From Caprimulgus europaeus (taxonomy: Eukaryota > Chordata > Aves > Caprimulgiformes > Caprimulgidae), in assembly GCA_907165065.1 (NCBI GenBank), contig OU015541.1, forward strand, positions 13,861,501 to 13,925,500: a DNA stretch of 64,000 nucleotides, in the 5' to 3' direction. The position numbers and the translations under genes are program-made. Positions 61,987-64,000 of this stretch are shown piece after piece (the stretch's first letter is position 1; each line of letters begins with the position of its first letter). Under the pieces are notes generated by a model that was not told where the DNA came from, did not search any database, and saw only the letters and a program-made list of their open reading frames with translations.

Positions 61987-62418
61987 AGGGCAACGGAGCT
62001 GTGGAAGGGTCTGGAGCACAAGTGTGATGAGTTCCCGGCTGAGGGAACTGGGGTTGTTGAGCCTGGAGAAAAGGAGGCTGAGGGGAGACCTTCTGGCTCT
62101 GTCCAACTCCCTGAAAGGAGGGTGGAGAGAGGTGGGAGTGGGTCTGTTCAACCAAGGACCAAGACAAGAGGAAATGGCCTCAAGTTGGGGCAGTTGAGAT
62201 TGGATGTGAGGAAGAATTTCTTTGCTGAAAGGGTTCTGAGGCATTGGCAGGGGTTGCTCAGGGCAGTGGTGGAGTCCCCATCCCTGGTGGGATTAAGAGT
62301 CATGTAGACACAGTGCTGAGGGACAGGGGTTATTGGGGACTTGTCAGTGTTGGGTTAATGATTGGACTCAATGATCTGAAAGGGCTTTTCCAATCGAAGC
62401 AATGCTGAGATTCTGATG
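61987..62418 (+). repeat. CR1 LINE 3' end, 'gtggtggagtcccc' subfamily
   Basis: CAACGGAGCTGTGGAAGGGTC, GATGAGTTCCCGGCTGAGGG, GGGCAGTGGTGGAGTCCCC and TTGGACTCAATGATCTG. Close to 19094-19600, with small internal deletions (for example near 62158-62190). Confidence 0.93.
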
Positions 62419-63721
62419 ATAAGTTACCAGCTGAGAGGGACGTGGTTTTGGAGAAAGCATCCCAGCCTTGCTATCCATCTTGGCAGGAGTGGCTGTGGGC
62501 ACTGTGCCACCACCCTCTCCCAGTGTGTCCGCTCTCAGCTTTCCTGAGAGGAGGTTTGGTGCTGCTGAAGCTGTTATTTAAAACCCTTTGCTGCTGGTTT
62601 ATTCCAGCTGTGAGCAATCCCTTAGAAACCCCATTCTGCTGTTTGCCCAGGAGTGTCTTTGGGATGAAGAAACCTAAGCACGGCCAGGGAGTGATGCACC
62701 ATGGAGGGAATGGGTAAAAGGAAGGTGATATTGAAAACGTTGGGCAATATAACCCAGATGGTATTTAGGATTAAATCTTCCAGTTGCCTTTCAGTTGTTT
62801 TATCTCATTTAGTCGCCATGCTGCAGGGATGGACACGATACCAAACAGCTCGGTGCCAGGTAACCAGGTGCCCCAAAATCAGCCCCGTGTTCCTCCCAGT
62901 GCAGAGCATTGCCCTGGGAAGCTGGGCAGGCAGGGAGCGTGCCCTGCATGGGGCTCAGGGTCTCCCACTGCTGGGAGGAGGAATAAAGAAGAATAATAAT
63001 TAAAAAAACAATAATATTTTTACAGTTACTGTAACTCAGATTCAGTTTTGTATTTCATTAATTATTGTTTTGTCACGTTAGGAGCCTGGGGAGGAAAATA
63101 TTAATCACAGGTTTTGCTGAGTGCTGTTTCAGTAAGTAAATTAATTTCAGACGGGAAATTTATTTGTGTGGATATTGGGCTCGTTCCCGCTGTCGGCAGG
63201 CGCTCGCCGTGCTTCCCGGCATCCTGCCGAGCCCCGGCCCTCCCCCGCCCGCCCGGCTTTTTGGCATGTTTTGGTTGCAGCATTGGGCATCACCGCAGTG
63301 AGCAGAGCCTGCTGGGTCCTGCTGGGTTTTCTTTTTGCTTGTTTTTGTTTCCTTTTTGCTCTTCAGGAACTTCTGGCAAAAGCCAAGGCAGAGAGGTGGT
63401 GCCTTTTGTGGCTGGGGCAGGAGGTGGTGGAGGTGGTAGCAGCCATGGGATGCTGCAGAGATCCAAACTGGCCTGTGTGCTACTGGGCTGGCTTGTGCCA
63501 CAGCTGTGTGAGAGGAATGGAAGAGCAGGCAGCAGAGAGCACAGCCCCATGGCTCCTGCCCCCTCTCTCCATCCTCAATCCCAAGTCACACCTCCCAGTC
63601 ATCAAATCTATCCCACGTCCCTCCCCAGAAACAGGGCTGCACCAGGGCTGTTTTCTTCTGTGTACCATCATCTTCATTTGCCCGCTCTTGGCACCAGGGA
63701 AATTCCAATGACATGATTTCA

Positions 63722-63763
<42 letters not shown>

Positions 63764-63820
63764 AAGTCAGGGTTTCTTTGTCAAGGAAGAGTGCCCTGAG
63801 GTAGATTGGATCAATGGCAT
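62419..63820. other. Unique intron sequence, GC patch and poly(T)
   Basis: An AT-rich patch (62980-63160) passes into a short CpG-rich patch (63175-63265), then ordinary sequence and a T34 run. Overlapping frames here have no known domain. Confidence 0.5.
63724..63757. repeat. Poly(T) run, 34 bases
   Basis: The longest homopolymer in the window. Length may be unreliable in an assembly. Confidence 0.95.
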
Positions 63821-64000
63821 CATCCTGGTTTTGCTGGGATACAGTTAATTTTCTTGTCAGTAGCTAGAAAAGCTGTGTTTGGTTTCAGTGTGGGATTTGT
63901 TAGGAGAAGAATGTTGATAAAGTACTGATGTCATTAGTTGCTGCTGGAGCCCAAGGTCATTGTGTTTGGCTTCTTCACAGCTGCATTAGGACTGGGAGGG
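63821..64000 (+). mobile_element. LTR of the same ERV family, + strand, cut by window end (copy D)
   Basis: Starts CATCCTGGTTTTGCTGGGAT (a mutated TGTCCTGG start), then AGTTAATTTTCTTGTCAGTAG and AGTGTGGGATTTGTTAGGAG, the reverse complement of the right ends of copies A to C. Only the first 180 bases are visible, so whether it is solo or part of a provirus is unknown. Confidence 0.85.

Larger units (their letters stand above)
22055..64000 (+). other. TOX2: TOX2 intron 1, 5' portion (open at the window end)
   Basis: From the exon 1 donor to the window edge no reading frame resembles TOX2 exon 2 or later exons, and no other gene was recognised. Known TOX-family genes have a very long first intron, so continuous intron is the simplest reading. 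It holds CR1 pieces in both directions, three LTR copies, simple repeats and unique patches listed separately. An alternative promoter with its own first exon, as known for human TOX2, cannot be excluded. Confidence 0.75.

Noticed and set aside
1-64000. CRISPR arrays, tRNA or rRNA genes, complete transposon or retroviral genes
   Set aside because: No regularly spaced repeats, cloverleaf signatures, rRNA motifs or gag/pol frames were seen on either strand.

Overview
The window looks like bird nuclear DNA. It is dominated by 3' ends of CR1 LINEs (about twenty recognisable pieces in several subfamilies) and by solo LTRs of an avian endogenous retrovirus family. Between these lies mostly unique, AT-leaning non-coding sequence. 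The LTR type is one I associate with neoavian birds, but I cannot name the species.

Only one gene is supported. A dense CpG island at about 21.2-22.6 kb contains a 34-codon first coding exon (21953-22054, + strand) ending in a phase-0 GT splice donor. Its peptide begins MDVRFYPSAP and contains LDYYH near its end. This fits the N-terminus of TOX2, an HMG-box transcriptional regulator, better than TOX or TOX3. An in-frame stop at 21668-21670 and no other in-frame ATG fix the start. Nothing resembling the next TOX2 exon (the acidic region with a PPITPP-like motif) or the HMG box appears downstream. Everything from 22055 to the window end is therefore best read as the 5' part of a first intron of at least 41.9 kb.

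Layout: 1-21.2 kb is upstream sequence with no gene found. It carries five young CR1 tails, one ancient CR1/L3-like fragment (about 9.94-10.33 kb), one near-complete solo LTR (16.4-17.0 kb), and several AT-rich unique patches with POU octamers. The 21.2-22.6 kb stretch is the TOX2 promoter and exon 1, with a short CR1 tail inside the island. The 22.6-64 kb stretch is intron 1, with fifteen CR1 pieces in both orientations, three more LTR copies, homopolymer tracts, and several unique patches that could be enhancers.

No bacterial-type system, CRISPR array, tRNA, rRNA or intact transposon gene was seen. The long open frames in the GC-rich region and in repeats are by-products of composition or of the CR1 reverse-transcriptase tail. 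I found no clearly new biological system. The observations most worth checking are the out-of-frame upstream ATG that overlaps the TOX2 start, the CR1 tail in the promoter island, the ancient CR1 fragment, a perfect 18-bp palindrome in the intron, and a frame-breaking deletion shared by two young CR1 copies.
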